A stretch of 64,000 bases of DNA from positions 1 through 64,000 of the forward strand of contig DUOO01000033.1 of NCBI GenBank assembly GCA_012838795.1, written 5' to 3'. The position numbers were made by a program, and so were the translations under genes. Origin of the DNA: Clostridiaceae bacterium (GTDB lineage Bacteria > Bacillota > Clostridia > Saccharofermentanales > DTU023). Each line of letters starts with the position of its first letter. Positions within the stretch are counted from its first letter, which is position 1. The notes beneath the pieces were generated by a model. The model was given only the letters and a program-made list of their open reading frames with translations, was not told where the DNA came from and searched no databases. Positions 1-10,210 of the stretch are shown piece after piece.

Positions 1-134
1 ATATTCTACTGTAAGGCTTTGCACACCCCTATGAATTTCTGCACCCTAGGTCAGGAGTTCTTGCACACACCTTTACAGAATTTATGTTCAATCGTGTGAT
101 TGTATTAGGAGTGCAGTCTTATGCCAAATTGTTG

Positions 135-166
135 AAACCCGCTTCTCTCAATAGTCAGCGGGTTTT
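135..166. terminator. hairpin terminator downstream of cysK
   Basis: Nine-base-pair perfect inverted repeat (arms 135-143 and 157-165, core CCCGCT/AGCGGG, 13-nt loop) with TTTT on its plus-strand side. It lies 17 bases past the stop codon of the minus-strand cysK, so it probably ends that transcript or acts in both directions. The T tract is short. Confidence 0.55.
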
Positions 167-182
167 GATTATTCAGTTAAGT

Positions 183-1085
183 TTAAATTAATGCAGTACT
201 GAAATATCTTTCCACCCTGTCCGGCAGAATAGTTACAATGTTTTTATCTTGACCATATTTTTGCGACATCTGAATGGATGCCCAGACATTGGCGCCGGAC
301 GAAGTGCCAACCAAAAGACCCTGGCCGCTGGCCAATGCTCTTGTAGTATTAAATGCATCGTCATCCGTCACCTCTACTACTTCGCTAATCAGGCTGACAT
401 CAAGCACACTGGGGATAAACCCATCGCCAATACCTTGAATCTTATGAAATCCCGGCTCGTGTCCTAATAGCGCAGAAACATTTTTCGGCTCTACAGCGAT
501 AATCTTTGCCTGTGGATTCTTTTCTTTAATAAATCGACCAATTCCCGTCAAGGTACCGCCGCTGCCCAGCCCGGAAACAAAAACATCTACCTTGCCATCC
601 ATTTGTTCCCATATTTCCGCTGCTGTGGTTAAGTAGTGGATATAGGGATTATGCATATTTTTAAACTGTTGCGGTACATAAATATTCATGTCAGCAGCTT
701 GTTGCCGTTCCACCTCCGCGACTGCTCCGCCGATGTTTTCTTCGGCATCAGTCAGAATCAGCTCGGCACCCAGAGCGCGGATGATCTTTTTTCTTTCCTC
801 ACTCATATTTTCCGGCATGACAATTACTACCCGGTAGCCCTTTTGCACACCGACTAATGCCAGACCAATTCCGGTATTGCCCGAGGTGGGCTCCATAATT
901 GTCATCCCGGGCTTTAATTTTCCTTCAGCTTCAGCCTGTTCGATCATATATTTAGCCACCCGGTCTTTGATGCTGCCACCGGGATTCAAGTACTCAGCCT
1001 TTGCAAAAATATTTAGTCCTGTGGCTTTTTTCAGGCTGATAATCGGTGTATTGCCGATAATATCAAGAATGTTTTCAGTAATCAT
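183..1085 (-). CDS. cysK: cysteine synthase (O-acetylserine sulfhydrylase)
   Basis: PLP enzyme that makes L-cysteine from O-acetylserine and sulfide in the cytosol. The 300-residue protein has the family's usual length. Visible are the PLP lysine in GGSIKDR (about K40), the TSGNTG substrate loop (about residues 67-72), and the GSGGTLTG phosphate-binding loop. A GATGGA-like ribosome site precedes the ATG at 1085. It stands alone on the minus strand, divergent from the alpha-galactosidase operon. Its base composition is G+C-rich (one line counted at 57%), matching the following 10 kb rather than the fatty-acid region. Cystathionine-beta-synthase-like activity cannot be excluded, but there is no CBS domain. 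Confidence 0.93.
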   Translation of the reverse strand: MITENILDIIGNTPIISLKKATGLNIFAKAEYLNPGGSIKDRVAKYMIEQAEAEGKLKPGMTIMEPTSGNTGIGLALVGVQKGYRVVIVMPENMSEERKKIIRALGAELILTDAEENIGGAVAEVERQQAADMNIYVPQQFKNMHNPYIHYLTTAAEIWEQMDGKVDVFVSGLGSGGTLTGIGRFIKEKNPQAKIIAVEPKNVSALLGHEPGFHKIQGIGDGFIPSVLDVSLISEVVEVTDDDAFNTTRALASGQGLLVGTSSGANVWASIQMSQKYGQDKNIVTILPDRVERYFSTALI

Positions 1086-1362
1086 ATTTATCCATCTTTC
1101 ATATCAGTGTTTATTTGTATAACCTAGAATAACTTAGCATGCAAAAATGCCTTATTTATCTTAATCAGTATACCATTTAATATATTAATCAGATAAACTG
1201 TACAAGTCAAAAGAATGCCGGAAAAGGACATGAAAGTGGGTGCATGTTATGATAGATGAAAAGCATATCTTGTTGTATTATAATATCGTGATACAATTGT
1301 TGAATAATACGCTGAAATGAAATAAATAAACTGCTGGAGTCTGTTTGTTTAATATATTTTGT

Positions 1363-1367
1363 GGAGG
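1363..1367 (+). promoter_or_regulatory. ribosome binding site that fixes the alpha-galactosidase start
   Basis: GGAGG sits 11 bases before ATG at 1379. The upstream GTG at 1361 that would lengthen the protein by six residues is itself part of this site, so translation should begin at 1379. Confidence 0.8.
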
Positions 1368-1378
1368 ATAAAATAAAA

Positions 1379-3403
1379 ATGAAATCATTTTTTCCGGAAC
1401 AGAAAATTAAGTTGCTGCATTTTACGAAAAACGAGGAAAGCTTAATTTTGGACTCGTTTTTTGGAATGAGCTGCGCAAAGGATGATGCTTTTCCAGAGAG
1501 TGAGGGGCTGTTTTTCTTGGACGCGGATACTGGACGCTATGAAGGAAAAAAGTGGATGTTTATCGTAATAAACGAAGGAGATACTGAAGTATCATACCGG
1601 ATGCGGACAGCGGATGGTCTTTTTGAGGTCGCGACTGACTTTACTTTGGATTTGGATACCGGGGTTTATTCCCGGCGAGATACGCTCAAAAATCTTGATG
1701 ATAAGCCGCATACTGTCTATGCCTGCCTGGCGCGGGCGGTGCTGCATTGCGATGACCTGGAGTTATACGGACAATCGAGTGGATGGTGTAGGGAAAATGA
1801 GGGAAATTGGCGCGATGTCGCGGCGGGTACGATAGAATTGGAGAATTCAATGGGCCGTTCCACCGAAAACTGCACACCATTCGCCTGCCTGCGGAGTAAG
1901 AGCACGGGGGATATGGCGGCAGTCCATGTTTTGCCAGTAGGTGATTGGGTGATCCGAGTTAAAAAACTGATGGGTCATAGGACAGCTTACACGGTGCTTG
2001 AGGCGGGGCTTTCTGATAACGGCCTCAGGATGGTTATCAACTCAGGTGAGGAGCTAGTGTTGCCAGAGCTGCTATTGTATGGCTTTAAGGACAAAATAGA
2101 AAATGGCATGGAGGCATTGCACCGTTATTTACTTTATAGATACCCGCAGGCTCGTTGCGCAGATTTTGTCTATAATACATGGTTTTTGGGATACGATGTG
2201 ATCGACGAAGAGTTACTAAGGAAGCAAGTGCCGGTGGCGAAGGAGATTGGGTGTAGACATTTTGTGGTGGATGCAGGCTGGTTTGGCGACGGTGTGGACT
2301 GGGATAACCAGGTGGGCGACTGGCATGAGTCGCAACACAATGCGTTCAAGGGAAAGATGGGCGAGTTTGCGGATTTTGTTCGTTCGCACGGTATGGGTTT
2401 TGGTCTGTGGATGGATCCTGAGCGTGCAGCGGAGAAGAGCACTGTCTACCGCGTTCATCCCGAATGGTTCATGGAGGCGGATGTGCCCATTTATGATATG
2501 GCGAACCCGACTGTGGCGGATTATCTTTACAGTGAGATCACCAAACTGGTAGAAATCTACGATTTATCGTGGATGAAGATAGATTGTAACGTGCGGATGC
2601 ACCGTGACCATACCGGTAGTAATTTTTATCGCTATTATCTTGCTTGGAACGAAGTGATGGAAAGGGTGAGGGCTGCTTGCCCTCAGTGTATTTTTGAAGG
2701 CTGTGCCAGCGGGGGCATGCGAACAGATATTGAAAACACACTGGTACGATACAATGGCCATTTTATCAGCGATTCAGTCAACCCACTGGAAGTGCTGCGT
2801 ATGCGGCAGAGCGCCGCTCTGAGGATGCTGCCCTCGTATTTGGGAAGCTGGCTGGTTGCCCATCAGATGGATTTCCCGGTCGATTCCTATTTTGAGCACA
2901 ACAAGGCCACGCGGCAAAAACTTTTTGCTTGCGCGGATGCTTGGTGGTCTCGTGTGGTGGACGTATCGGTGGATTTTGCGATGAAAGCTCTTGTTATGGG
3001 CATCGGCGGCATTGGAGGCGATATTACGACCTTTGATGAGAGAACAAAGGCCTGTGTACGGTACTGGATTGCTTTTTATCACAGTCATCAAGATTTTCTT
3101 TCGCGATGCTGCTGCCGTAATCTTACCAAAACGGCGGGGATTGACGATACCACAGGTTGGCTTCTTATGCAGTACACGAATGTTGAAAACGGCGGTATTT
3201 TGCTGTATGCCTTCCGCTTGCAGAGCGGTATGCCGGAATTCTTGTGCTGTCCGGGTAATCTGCGTGAAGGGGTGCGATATATGGTGTCTACCGATGGCGG
3301 CACAGTGGACAGTTTGGGCGCGGAGACGATTGCTCGGGACGGAATTATGATTCACTGCCCAAATATGTTTAGCGCAAAGGTGATAGAGCTAAAACCACAA
3401 TAA
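1379..3403 (+). CDS. alpha-galactosidase, GH36/melibiase type
   Basis: Predicted to release terminal alpha-1,6-galactose from melibiose/raffinose-type sugars. With the ATG at 1379 it is 674 residues. A beta-sandwich-like N-terminal part is followed by the catalytic barrel. The nucleophile is the Asp of WMKIDCN (about residue 402) and the acid/base is the Asp of GGMRTDIEN (about residue 450), which is the clan-D layout. The WFLGYD and DAGWFGDG segments are also typical. No signal peptide is seen, so it should act inside the cell on sugars brought in by the ABC importer encoded downstream. It is the first gene of the operon, 17 bases before the sensor kinase. The family is secure; the exact substrate is inferred. 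Confidence 0.9.
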   Translation: MKSFFPEQKIKLLHFTKNEESLILDSFFGMSCAKDDAFPESEGLFFLDADTGRYEGKKWMFIVINEGDTEVSYRMRTADGLFEVATDFTLDLDTGVYSRRDTLKNLDDKPHTVYACLARAVLHCDDLELYGQSSGWCRENEGNWRDVAAGTIELENSMGRSTENCTPFACLRSKSTGDMAAVHVLPVGDWVIRVKKLMGHRTAYTVLEAGLSDNGLRMVINSGEELVLPELLLYGFKDKIENGMEALHRYLLYRYPQARCADFVYNTWFLGYDVIDEELLRKQVPVAKEIGCRHFVVDAGWFGDGVDWDNQVGDWHESQHNAFKGKMGEFADFVRSHGMGFGLWMDPERAAEKSTVYRVHPEWFMEADVPIYDMANPTVADYLYSEITKLVEIYDLSWMKIDCNVRMHRDHTGSNFYRYYLAWNEVMERVRAACPQCIFEGCASGGMRTDIENTLVRYNGHFISDSVNPLEVLRMRQSAALRMLPSYLGSWLVAHQMDFPVDSYFEHNKATRQKLFACADAWWSRVVDVSVDFAMKALVMGIGGIGGDITTFDERTKACVRYWIAFYHSHQDFLSRCCCRNLTKTAGIDDTTGWLLMQYTNVENGGILLYAFRLQSGMPEFLCCPGNLREGVRYMVSTDGGTVDSLGAETIARDGIMIHCPNMFSAKVIELKPQ

Positions 3404-3420
3404 AATAAAGGGAGGATACG

Positions 3421-5187
3421 ATGCCGAAACACCATCGCATCCGCATGAAAATGATACTGGCAGTGTTTGTATTTGCTGTCATTCCTGCCATTCTGATGAG
3501 TATAATTTATTATAATGCGGTGTGGGACAGCGAGACGGAGCGCATTGCTGAATACATGCGCAACAATATCCACAATACGAGTGACAACATTGAGATCAAT
3601 TTATTGAACATTGAGCAATCACTGCCTGGAGTGATCTCCGACGAAGGGCTGATTGATAGCCTGCGCCTGCTGGAGCGTGAGGAGGGCGGCATTGAACTGC
3701 GAGATGCCAGTAAATTTGTGGATAACTATCTCTTTGAACTGAATAGGGTTAGCGGCTTCATCAGCAACATCTATATTTCAAATGACGCGGTTGGAGTAGT
3801 TTATGCGGCAAAGGGCAAGCGAATCTTCTTTCCGAGTGAATATGCGGAAAGGAGCTTGTACCGAAATGCCCCGGAGGATTATGAGCATTCCAATCAATGG
3901 ATAATTACACAGGGCATCGGCAAAGGTAATAATATTCTGGCACTCTACAAGGAGATACGGGAATTTACCAAAAATGAACATGTAGGTACGCTAACTTTCT
4001 TGGTGGACGAGGAGAAGCTGAGGCAGGAAATTGAGCTGAAAAACGATTATGATGCCGATATTTTTATATTGGACGCTCAAAACAATTATGTTTCCCATCC
4101 GGACGAGGAGATCACGGGGACAAAGGCTTCCGATGGAAAGACAGTGCCGAGGGGCCACGGTTTTTACATCAGCACGGGCGAGGATGGTGACCTGCTTACC
4201 GTGCATTACGAATCCGGTTACACTGGTTGGCGATATGTGTCGCAAATACCGATACATAGTATACTCTCTACTTTGGATATCTTCCGTAACTATACATTTA
4301 CTATCATCGTGCTGATGATATTGTTGATGATAGGCTGGAGCATTTATAATAGTAAGGTGCTTTACGAACCGATCAAATGTCTAATGCACTATATGCAGAA
4401 AATGGAGAAAAATGATTTTGAATCGCGCATCCCCTTTCGTCGCGATGACGAGTTTGGCTATTTATACGATCGATACAACGAGATTGCAGAAAATGTACAA
4501 AAGCTGATTAATGACCTCTACATACAGCGGATATTGCGTCAACAGGCACAGCTGAATGCAATAGAGACGGAGATCAATGAGCACTTTTTGTATAACACGT
4601 TAGATGCGGCTCGCTGGATGATACGCATGGGAAAGGAAGAAGAGGCGAGCGACCTGTTGCTCAAGCTTTCCCAGCTGTTCCGGCAGAGCCTGGATACGCA
4701 CGAGGACATTGCAACAGTGTCACAGGTAATGGAGTTATTACAAAACTATCTTGATATCATCAAGATCCGCTACAAGGATCAGTTTGAGTGCCGTTTTCAA
4801 TTCGACGAAGGCCTGGCAGAACGGCGTGTGTTGAAGTTCATTTTTCAACCGCTGGTGGAAAATGCTGTTTTCCACGGCATGAAAGGGGTGCGACGAAAGT
4901 TGGAGGTGGAGGTGAGTTTTGTGGAGCACGATGATTTGCTTGTATTCTCCGTGTGGGATAACGGCAGCGGAATCAGCCCTGAGCGCATGTCGGAGATACG
5001 GGTGGCACTAGATTCCGGCATCGGAGACATGGAGGAGGGGGATTGTTTTGCGCTTAAGAACATCAATGCACAGATCAAGCTGTTTTATGGGAAGGAATAC
5101 GGACTGAGGGTAGAAGGAGAAGAATACAAATGGACACGAGTGAGTTTCGAGATTCCCAAGGAACCACCGCAGAAGGGCAAAATCTGA
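3421..5187 (+). CDS. YesM-type sensor histidine kinase
   Basis: Membrane sensor of 588 residues. TM1 is at about residues 11-34, followed by a large extracellular sensing region, TM2 at about 288-308, a HAMP linker, then a His_kinase (PF06580-type) domain. The phosphoacceptor is His388 in EINEHFLYNTLD. The ATP site begins with FIFQPLVENAVFHG and the G box is DNGSG. An AGGGAGG ribosome site precedes the ATG. It overlaps the response regulator gene by 58 bases, so the two are translationally linked. It probably senses an oligosaccharide, or the importer's binding protein loaded with one, and controls this operon. Confidence 0.93.
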   Translation: MPKHHRIRMKMILAVFVFAVIPAILMSIIYYNAVWDSETERIAEYMRNNIHNTSDNIEINLLNIEQSLPGVISDEGLIDSLRLLEREEGGIELRDASKFVDNYLFELNRVSGFISNIYISNDAVGVVYAAKGKRIFFPSEYAERSLYRNAPEDYEHSNQWIITQGIGKGNNILALYKEIREFTKNEHVGTLTFLVDEEKLRQEIELKNDYDADIFILDAQNNYVSHPDEEITGTKASDGKTVPRGHGFYISTGEDGDLLTVHYESGYTGWRYVSQIPIHSILSTLDIFRNYTFTIIVLMILLMIGWSIYNSKVLYEPIKCLMHYMQKMEKNDFESRIPFRRDDEFGYLYDRYNEIAENVQKLINDLYIQRILRQQAQLNAIETEINEHFLYNTLDAARWMIRMGKEEEASDLLLKLSQLFRQSLDTHEDIATVSQVMELLQNYLDIIKIRYKDQFECRFQFDEGLAERRVLKFIFQPLVENAVFHGMKGVRRKLEVEVSFVEHDDLLVFSVWDNGSGISPERMSEIRVALDSGIGDMEEGDCFALKNINAQIKLFYGKEYGLRVEGEEYKWTRVSFEIPKEPPQKGKI

Positions 5188-6776
5188 TACGTATCGCGGT
5201 GGCAGACGATGAGCCGCAGATACGAGAGGGAATCAAATACGTGCTGAGCGACCTTGTGGACGAGATGTATTTGGCTGCGGATGGAGAAAAGGCCTACGAG
5301 ACTGTGATCGAGTACGACATTGACATTTTGATTACCGATATTCGTATGCCGGGAATTGATGGTCTGGAGATGGTGCGTGCGCTACGCGAAGGAGGCAGCG
5401 ACTGTAAGGTTATTGTGATTAGCGGATACAAGAATTTTGATTACGCACAGGAGGCGGTGAGGCTGGGCGCATCCGGCTATATCCTAAAGCCTATAGATGA
5501 AAGTTTGCTGCTGGAAGCGGTCAAGAAATGTATACGTAAGATTCGCAGGGAGAGGGAAAGCATCCTGGAAAAAACCGAGATGAAGCAAGAGGCGAGGAAA
5601 CTGAGCATTGATTATATTCGCTTAGTAATGCTGAGTTTTTTAAATAACGATGTTACGCCAGATATCGATGGGGACCAGGTGGAAAAATACACATTTTTGA
5701 AGAAAGTGATGTCTTACGATTACTATAGAGTGGCACTCATCAAATGTGAAGGGCTGAATAACTGTGTGCATTGCCTGGACGAAGCTCGTCGCATATTCGC
5801 TGATGTAAAGGAGAATGCCAGGGTGAAGGTCCGCGATAAGCATTCAAAATTAATGGTGTTGCCTGATAAGGATGAAATGATCTTCGTCTTCATGTGGAAT
5901 GGCGAAAAGGAAACGAAAATGGGGCTGACGTGGATTATGAGACTGCGTACACTGGCAGCCAGATGGAAGCACGAATTTGATGCGTATGCATACGTGGGGA
6001 TCAGTGATACTGTTTCGCAATTCAAACAGATCAGCGAAGCTTATTGCGAGGCTGCTGCTGTACTGTTTTTTTCAGAACATACTCACATCTGCCAACAGAA
6101 GATTGGTGACGTATTGTGCGAGTGTAATGCCAAAAGACCGGAAAAAGCCTTACAGGAGGGGCTGTCCATGGCGGTACTACAAGGGGATATCTGTACTGCA
6201 AAAGCCCTGATAATCGAGTGGATCAAGTTGCTGGTTTGTGTAGACGGTGCCAAAAACCTTGCGGCGGCAAAGGCAATGTTTGCGGATGCGGCACAGGCAA
6301 CCGCGGAGCGGTTCGGCAACAGGTCACCTGAGACAGAAGCGATGCGAATGGAATGGCTGATGTCCATACAGAGTGCTAACCATTTGGATAAGCTGTTTCA
6401 CACGATGGTAGACGGCATCATCTTCTTTCATGAAATATGGAAAAATGCAGATACCGGTAAGCGAAAGATTGTTGAAGAAATCAAGGAATACATTAGTGCG
6501 AACTTGCAGACGGAGCTGACGTTGAAACGAGTGGCGGAGGAATTCTATTTTTCGCCAAACTATCTCTCTCGATTGTTTTCTGAAAGTGAAGGGGAATCTT
6601 TCAAGCAATACCTAACCCGTGAACGGGTAAAAAAAGCAAAACAGCTTTTAAAAGATCCGAAGATCAAGATATACGAGATAGCCAATATGTTGGGATACCG
6701 TGAGGCGCGCAATTTTATGAAAGTATTCAAAAGTGTCACTGGCCGGACAATGACCGAATATCGTGAACAAAGCTAG
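5130..6776 (+). CDS. YesN-type AraC-family response regulator
   Basis: 548-residue regulator. The N-terminal receiver has acidic DDE residues near 28-30, phospho-acceptor Asp70 in ITDIRMPG, and a conserved Lys in ILKPID. A long middle linker leads to a C-terminal AraC double helix-turn-helix (about residues 445-545, with FSPNYLSRLF and GYREARNFMKVFK). The ATG at 5130 lies inside the kinase gene and has GGAG 9-12 bases upstream, so the overlap looks genuine. It is the partner of the preceding kinase and the likely activator of the importer promoter in the following 287-bp gap (6777-7063). Confidence 0.92.
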   Translation: MDTSEFRDSQGTTAEGQNLIRIAVADDEPQIREGIKYVLSDLVDEMYLAADGEKAYETVIEYDIDILITDIRMPGIDGLEMVRALREGGSDCKVIVISGYKNFDYAQEAVRLGASGYILKPIDESLLLEAVKKCIRKIRRERESILEKTEMKQEARKLSIDYIRLVMLSFLNNDVTPDIDGDQVEKYTFLKKVMSYDYYRVALIKCEGLNNCVHCLDEARRIFADVKENARVKVRDKHSKLMVLPDKDEMIFVFMWNGEKETKMGLTWIMRLRTLAARWKHEFDAYAYVGISDTVSQFKQISEAYCEAAAVLFFSEHTHICQQKIGDVLCECNAKRPEKALQEGLSMAVLQGDICTAKALIIEWIKLLVCVDGAKNLAAAKAMFADAAQATAERFGNRSPETEAMRMEWLMSIQSANHLDKLFHTMVDGIIFFHEIWKNADTGKRKIVEEIKEYISANLQTELTLKRVAEEFYFSPNYLSRLFSESEGESFKQYLTRERVKKAKQLLKDPKIKIYEIANMLGYREARNFMKVFKSVTGRTMTEYREQS

Positions 6777-7063
6777 AGCGGCTTGCTGAAGATAATTGGC
6801 CATTATTGGAAAATCGCCCCGTACTGTGTTACATATATCGGTCGTATGTATCTATATGCCCGCATTTACGTGCCTTTTTAAAATCAATTTGATTGAATGT
6901 ACCGTCGTTACCATTCACAAGGCCAGACAAAAAGTTTGTGAAGAATAAAAAAACGCACAATTTGATAGAATTACCGTATTGTTTTGGATGTAAAACTCTT
7001 GTTAAATGCTAATATGAGCTTTTTTTATTTGCAAGAAAAATTTCAAAACAGGAGGAATGGAAA

Positions 7064-8395
7064 ATGAAGAAGGCAATTTGTATTTTATTGATGCTAACGA
7101 TTCTGTGTATGTTGTTTGTAGCCTGTTCCGCGTCAGACAATCCAGAGGAAGAAGTCTCGGAGGACGAACAGCAGGAGGGAGTGGATTCCGCGTCTGAGAG
7201 AAAGGAAGAGGCAACAGGGGAGACGAAGATTAATTTCATTACATGGCGCGCGGAAGATGCGGATGTGCTTAAGGAAATGATCGCGATGTTTGAGGCGGAA
7301 AACCCGGACATCAAGGTTAATTTAGAGATTACATCCAGCGATATGACGGAGTATTACACCATATTGAAATCACGTTTGGTGAGCAATGAAGGTGCGGATG
7401 TGTTCCATTGTCACGCAGGTCCATATCTTGATCAACTGGTGAAAGCAGGGTACTGCAAAGACCTGACTGATACTGGTCTTGCGGACCTTTATGAACCTGA
7501 GTTCCTGGAGATAGACGTGATTGACGATAAGCTCTATGGGCTACTTCAGACCTATAATTCTTTTGCTATATTCTATAACTTGAAAATATTTGACGAATTG
7601 GGATTGCAGAAACCAACAAGCTATGCGGATGTGGTAAATGCGGCAAAAGTATCTGCGGATGCGGGCTATATGCCCATCGCCGCCGGGTTTGCGGAGGCGT
7701 GGACCACGAGTATGCTGTATGAACAGATGATGGCGAACTACGTCCCGGATGATCCCATGGTGTTCCGCAAGTTAGAAACTGGCGAAGCGAAATTGACTGA
7801 TGAGCCTTATGTCACGATGATGACGGATCTTGCCACGATGGTGGAAGATGGATTATTCCAGAAGAATGCCATGGGAACGAAATACGACGCGTCGTTGTCG
7901 CTGTTCGCCATGGGAGAAGCATCCATGCTGATCACCGGTACATGGAGTGTAGGCGGCCTCAAAGAGATGGACGAAACGCTGGAGTTCGGTCTGTTCTCCA
8001 TGCCAGGTGTTAACGTGCCTGCAGTGGGCATCATCAGTCCTTCGCAGTCGATCTGTGTCAATGCTAAATCTGCAAACGATGAGGCGGCGATGAAGTTTAC
8101 GGAGTACCTGAGTAGCATAGATGCGGGTACATTCTACTGCGAGCAGACCAAACAGGCTCCCACGGTGAAAGGAGTTACAGTGGCATCTCCCGAACTATCG
8201 GAGGTTTCCAAACTGATGGAAGGCGACACGGTGATGTTGGCGGATTCCTATGTGCAGGATCCCCGGATGGTCAGCATTATGGATGAGGTTTCCGCGCTGA
8301 TACTGGGCGGCGAGGATGTGAAGACATCGCTGGAGGAAGGTCAAAGGCAGATCGACGCATTGATTGCAGAAAATCAGGATGAACAAACCAATTGA
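7064..8395 (+). CDS. carbohydrate ABC transporter substrate-binding lipoprotein
   Basis: 443-residue extracellular solute-binding protein of the MalE/UgpB kind. A lipoprotein signal ends in LFVAC, giving lipidated Cys21. An acidic, Glu-rich linker of about 30 residues follows before the binding domain begins at about INFITWRAEDADVL. A perfect AGGAGG ribosome site lies before the ATG. It captures sugars, probably alpha-galactosides, for the two permeases that follow. A strong hairpin separates it from the permeases, which would allow this protein to be made in excess. Confidence 0.93.
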   Translation: MKKAICILLMLTILCMLFVACSASDNPEEEVSEDEQQEGVDSASERKEEATGETKINFITWRAEDADVLKEMIAMFEAENPDIKVNLEITSSDMTEYYTILKSRLVSNEGADVFHCHAGPYLDQLVKAGYCKDLTDTGLADLYEPEFLEIDVIDDKLYGLLQTYNSFAIFYNLKIFDELGLQKPTSYADVVNAAKVSADAGYMPIAAGFAEAWTTSMLYEQMMANYVPDDPMVFRKLETGEAKLTDEPYVTMMTDLATMVEDGLFQKNAMGTKYDASLSLFAMGEASMLITGTWSVGGLKEMDETLEFGLFSMPGVNVPAVGIISPSQSICVNAKSANDEAAMKFTEYLSSIDAGTFYCEQTKQAPTVKGVTVASPELSEVSKLMEGDTVMLADSYVQDPRMVSIMDEVSALILGGEDVKTSLEEGQRQIDALIAENQDEQTN

Positions 8396-8413
8396 TTTAA
8401 TTAGGATACTGCT

Positions 8414-8445
8414 GTACGTGCCTGCACATTTATGCGGGCACGTAC
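8414..8445 (+). promoter_or_regulatory. strong intercistronic hairpin between binding protein and permease genes
   Basis: Two 12-base arms (8414-8425 and 8434-8445), paired throughout with one G-U wobble, around an 8-base loop, 19 bases after the binding-protein stop. No T run follows. It therefore looks like an mRNA-stabilising or processing hairpin, or a leaky attenuator, rather than a full terminator. This is a known way to make importer binding proteins more abundant than permeases. Confidence 0.7.
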
Positions 8446-8468
8446 TCATAAGTGAGAAGGAGGAAACC

Positions 8469-9359
8469 ATGGAAGAAATGGATAAACGTATCAACAAACG
8501 CCGATTCAATACCACATATCTGTTTCTGATCGCACCGCTTGCCATCTATACCGTTTTTTTTGTGATGCCCAATGTCAATTCACTGATTTTCAGTTTTTAT
8601 AAATGGGACGGTATTGCACCAGCGAAAGTGTTCGTTGGTTTCGATAATTATATTAAAATGGCGAACGACCCAGTCTTTTGGAAAGCTATTTTAAATACTG
8701 TGAAATATACGGTGACGTTGGTGGTTTTCCAGACTCTGATTGGTTTGCTTTTGGCAGTACTGATCTTCAAGACATCTAAGATCCATAATTTTTTCCGTAC
8801 ACTATATTTTTTACCCTCCGTACTTTCGGCGGTGACAGTGGGGTTGATATGGGGCTTCATCTATGACCCCAACATGGGAGCTCTAAACAAATTCCTGGAA
8901 GCAATTGGCTTAGAAAACCTGACACATTCGTGGCTTTCTGATGAAAAGATCGTTATTTATGCCCTGGCTTTCGTACATGTTTGGGTAGGGGTGGGGCAAA
9001 GTGTAGTACTATTTGTAGCTGGGCTGCAAAACATCCCATACGAACTCTATGAAAGCGCGCGCATCGATGGTGCAGGACCCTGGAAGCAATTTACGAGGGT
9101 GACTATGCCCATGCTGAGATCCACCACGCTGATCGTGCTGGTTCTAACCACTATTGGCGGGTTCAAGTGTTTTGACTATGTATTTGTGATGACAGGGGGA
9201 GGTGCGACTCACTCCTCGGAGGTACTGTCAACGTTCTTATATAAGGAGGCTTATGCTTACAGTGAATTCGGATATTCCGCGGCGATCTCCGTGACGCTGT
9301 TGATTATCGTTTCCATAATAACGGTAGTGCAAATGCGACTACTGCGCAAAAAGACATAA
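8469..9359 (+). CDS. sugar ABC transporter permease (MalF/UgpA-like)
   Basis: 296-residue inner-membrane permease with six predicted helices. The cytoplasmic EAA loop (YESARIDGAGPWKQFTRVTMPML) contacts the ATPase. The reading frame is open upstream to 8364 but that part overlaps the hairpin. AGAAGGAGG at 8455-8463 places the start at ATG 8469, residue 36 of the longer frame. It pairs with the next permease to form the channel of the importer. Confidence 0.92.
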   Translation: MEEMDKRINKRRFNTTYLFLIAPLAIYTVFFVMPNVNSLIFSFYKWDGIAPAKVFVGFDNYIKMANDPVFWKAILNTVKYTVTLVVFQTLIGLLLAVLIFKTSKIHNFFRTLYFLPSVLSAVTVGLIWGFIYDPNMGALNKFLEAIGLENLTHSWLSDEKIVIYALAFVHVWVGVGQSVVLFVAGLQNIPYELYESARIDGAGPWKQFTRVTMPMLRSTTLIVLVLTTIGGFKCFDYVFVMTGGGATHSSEVLSTFLYKEAYAYSEFGYSAAISVTLLIIVSIITVVQMRLLRKKT

Positions 9360-9375
9360 ATGAGGGCAATGAGAT

Positions 9376-10197
9376 ATGAACAAAGTAAAGAAAATACCAA
9401 AATACATGGTGCTATCGTTGTTTGCCATATTAATTATCTTTCCGATATATATGGTGATCATCGGTTCGTTCAAGACAGAGAAGGAGTTGTATAATAATGT
9501 GTTTGGTCTGCCTTCCATGCTGAATATGGATAACTACCGGGAGGCATTTTTTGGCGGCGGGCTGAACAAATACTTTGTGAACAGCATCGTGGTGACGGGT
9601 GTATCGATCGTGATGATTTTATTACTGGCCAGTATGGCGGCGTTTGCGCTCACACGTTCCAGGATCAAGGGGAGTAAGATGATATACCTGCTGTTTATCA
9701 TTGGTATAGCCATCCCACCGCAGGTTGCCATTATACAACTGGCGCTGCAAATGACGAATATGCACCTTAATAATTCGCTACTGGGCTTGATCTTCACTTA
9801 TGTTGCATACGAACTGCCGTTCTCGATATTCATCTTTTATGGATTTATGCAGGAGATACCACATGAGATACAAGAGGCAGCGATGATCGATGGTTGCAGC
9901 AATTTTCAGATGTACCGGAGGGTGATCATGCCGCTTTCCAAAGGCCCAGTGGCCACGGTAATGATTTTCAATCTTGTTGCTATCTGGAATGACATGATCT
10001 TTCCGCTGGTGTTGATTAGCGACGACGCGCTGAAAACGTTGCCTATTGGTCTGCTGCGCTTTAAAGGCATGTATATATCGAAAAATACAGTGATGTTTGC
10101 AGGGGTGATCATAATATCCATTCCACTGGTAGTTCTGTACCTGTGCCTGCAAAAGCAGTTCATCCGGGGTATATCGCAGGGCGCGGTAAAAGGATGA
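9376..10197 (+). CDS. sugar ABC transporter permease (MalG/UgpE-like)
   Basis: 273-residue second permease of the carbohydrate importer. It has the MalG-type N-terminus with a GSFKTEKE periplasmic start after TM1 and an EAA loop ([23 protein letters not shown]). GAGGG precedes the ATG. It starts 16 bases after the first permease and ends 13 bases before the ATPase gene, consistent with one transcript. Confidence 0.93.
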   Translation: MNKVKKIPKYMVLSLFAILIIFPIYMVIIGSFKTEKELYNNVFGLPSMLNMDNYREAFFGGGLNKYFVNSIVVTGVSIVMILLLASMAAFALTRSRIKGSKMIYLLFIIGIAIPPQVAIIQLALQMTNMHLNNSLLGLIFTYVAYELPFSIFIFYGFMQEIPHEIQEAAMIDGCSNFQMYRRVIMPLSKGPVATVMIFNLVAIWNDMIFPLVLISDDALKTLPIGLLRFKGMYISKNTVMFAGVIIISIPLVVLYLCLQKQFIRGISQGAVKG

Positions 10198-10210
10198 AAG
10201 GATAAGAGTT

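Noticed and set aside
1256-1284. TATAAT at 1279-1284 as the alpha-galactosidase promoter
   Set aside because: No acceptable -35 element at the right distance; an activator-dependent promoter is possible but not supported.
2774-3355. 193-residue open frame on the minus strand
   Set aside because: Lies wholly inside the alpha-galactosidase gene in antisense; no recognisable domain or ribosome site.
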